DNA of 6,224 nucleotides from Halieaceae bacterium (lineage in GTDB: Bacteria > Pseudomonadota > Gammaproteobacteria > Pseudomonadales > Halieaceae): positions 1-6,224 of the forward strand of contig JABJAS010000381.1 of the NCBI GenBank assembly GCA_018666055.1. Direction: 5' to 3'. Of the stretch, positions 5,953-6,224 are shown piece by piece. Below the pieces are notes generated by a model, which was not told the DNA's origin, did not search any database, and worked only from the letters and a program-made list of their open reading frames with translations. The position numbers and the translations under genes are program-made. Numbering within the stretch: position 1 is the first letter of the stretch; the number at the start of each line of letters is the position of its first letter.

Positions 5953-5985
5953 GCCTGCAGGACCCATCCAGCGGGACCTGCAGGC
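5953..5985 (-). terminator. Strong stem-loop after etfA, between convergent genes
   Basis: GCCTGCAGG (5953-5961) and CCTGCAGGC (5977-5985) pair perfectly. After one A-A mismatch, CCC/GGG adds three more pairs around a 7-nt loop. The hairpin begins 8 nt after the etfA stop, which suits a terminator or 3' stabiliser. On the minus strand only ACTTTC follows directly, and a T7 run (5921-5927) comes 25 nt later, so it is not a textbook intrinsic terminator. It could also act on antiporter transcripts from the other side. The remaining 5825-5950 holds only a weak 5-bp stem (AGCCT/AGGCT) and no gene. Confidence 0.5.
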
Positions 5986-5993
5986 GTCATACG

Positions 5994-6224
5994 CTAAATC
6001 GCAGCTTCTAGCTCTGGGAGCGCCTCGAAGAGATCGGCGACCAGGCCGTAGTCTGCCACTTGAAAAATCGGCGCGTCTTCGTCCTTATTGATCGCCACGA
6101 TGACTTTGCTGTCTTTCATGCCGGCGAGGTGTTGAATCGCCCCTGAGATACCGACGGCAATGTACAGGTCTGGCGCAACAATCTTGCCAGTCTGCCCCAC
6201 CTGGTAGTCATTAGGAACAAACCC
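5994..6224 (-). CDS. etfA: Electron transfer flavoprotein alpha subunit, C-terminal 76 residues (start cut by edge)
   Basis: EtfA binds FAD in its C-terminal domain and, with EtfB, passes electrons from acyl-CoA and other dehydrogenases to ETF:quinone oxidoreductase. The visible part is the end of the FAD domain. It begins [14 protein letters not shown] at the window edge and continues with [49 protein letters not shown] and a short acidic tail to TAG. GQTGK, SGAIQH, INKD and ADYG are the conserved FAD-contact stretches of the family, all intact. A GTG inside the visible part (6198-6200) could look like a start, but the frame stays open and strongly conserved to the edge. etfB usually lies directly upstream, here beyond the window. 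Confidence 0.97.
   Translation of the reverse strand, partial: GFVPNDYQVGQTGKIVAPDLYIAVGISGAIQHLAGMKDSKVIVAINKDEDAPIFQVADYGLVADLFEALPELEAAI

Overview
The window reads as an ordinary chromosomal segment of a Gammaproteobacterium. The NfuA protein has the same length (191 aa) and CXXC position as the E. coli protein, the partial EtfA is a typical proteobacterial one, and DUF2970 proteins are characteristic of Proteobacteria. A marine, aerobic, OM60/NOR5-like lineage is my guess from the overall feel of the proteins and is not proven here. No tRNA, rRNA, insertion sequence, CRISPR array or phage gene is visible.

Layout, left to right. (1) Positions 1-2065, minus strand: the first 688 residues of a roughly 900-residue AddB/RecB-nuclease-like 'probable DNA repair protein', cut by the left edge. 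(2) Positions 2066-2286: a 221-bp gap with one long-looped perfect inverted repeat and no gene. (3) Positions 2287-2862, minus: nfuA, the Fe-S cluster carrier protein, with a very good sigma-70 promoter at 2902-2930. (4) Divergent from nfuA, plus strand: a small one-helix DUF2970 membrane protein (3033-3293). Its stop codon shares a base with the start codon of a PLP-dependent serine/threonine dehydratase or serine racemase-like enzyme (3293-4297), so the two form a translationally coupled pair. (5) Positions 4265-4375, minus: an apparently overlooked 36-aa single-helix membrane microprotein. It overlaps the 3' end of the dehydratase gene tail to tail and has a plausible promoter upstream. (6) Positions 4658-5824, plus: a CPA2-type monovalent cation:proton antiporter made of the membrane domain only. 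(7) Positions 5953-5985: a strong stem-loop between convergent genes. (8) Positions 5994-6224, minus: the last 76 residues of etfA (electron transfer flavoprotein alpha subunit), cut by the right edge.

The genes do not form one pathway. The real unit is the DUF2970/dehydratase pair. The rest are housekeeping genes for Fe-S maturation, recombination-type repair, ion homeostasis and electron transfer. I see no clear new multi-gene system. The points most worth following are the 36-aa microprotein, the serine racemase-like active-site signature of the PLP enzyme and its coupling to a membrane peptide, and several perfect dyads in the intergenic DNA.
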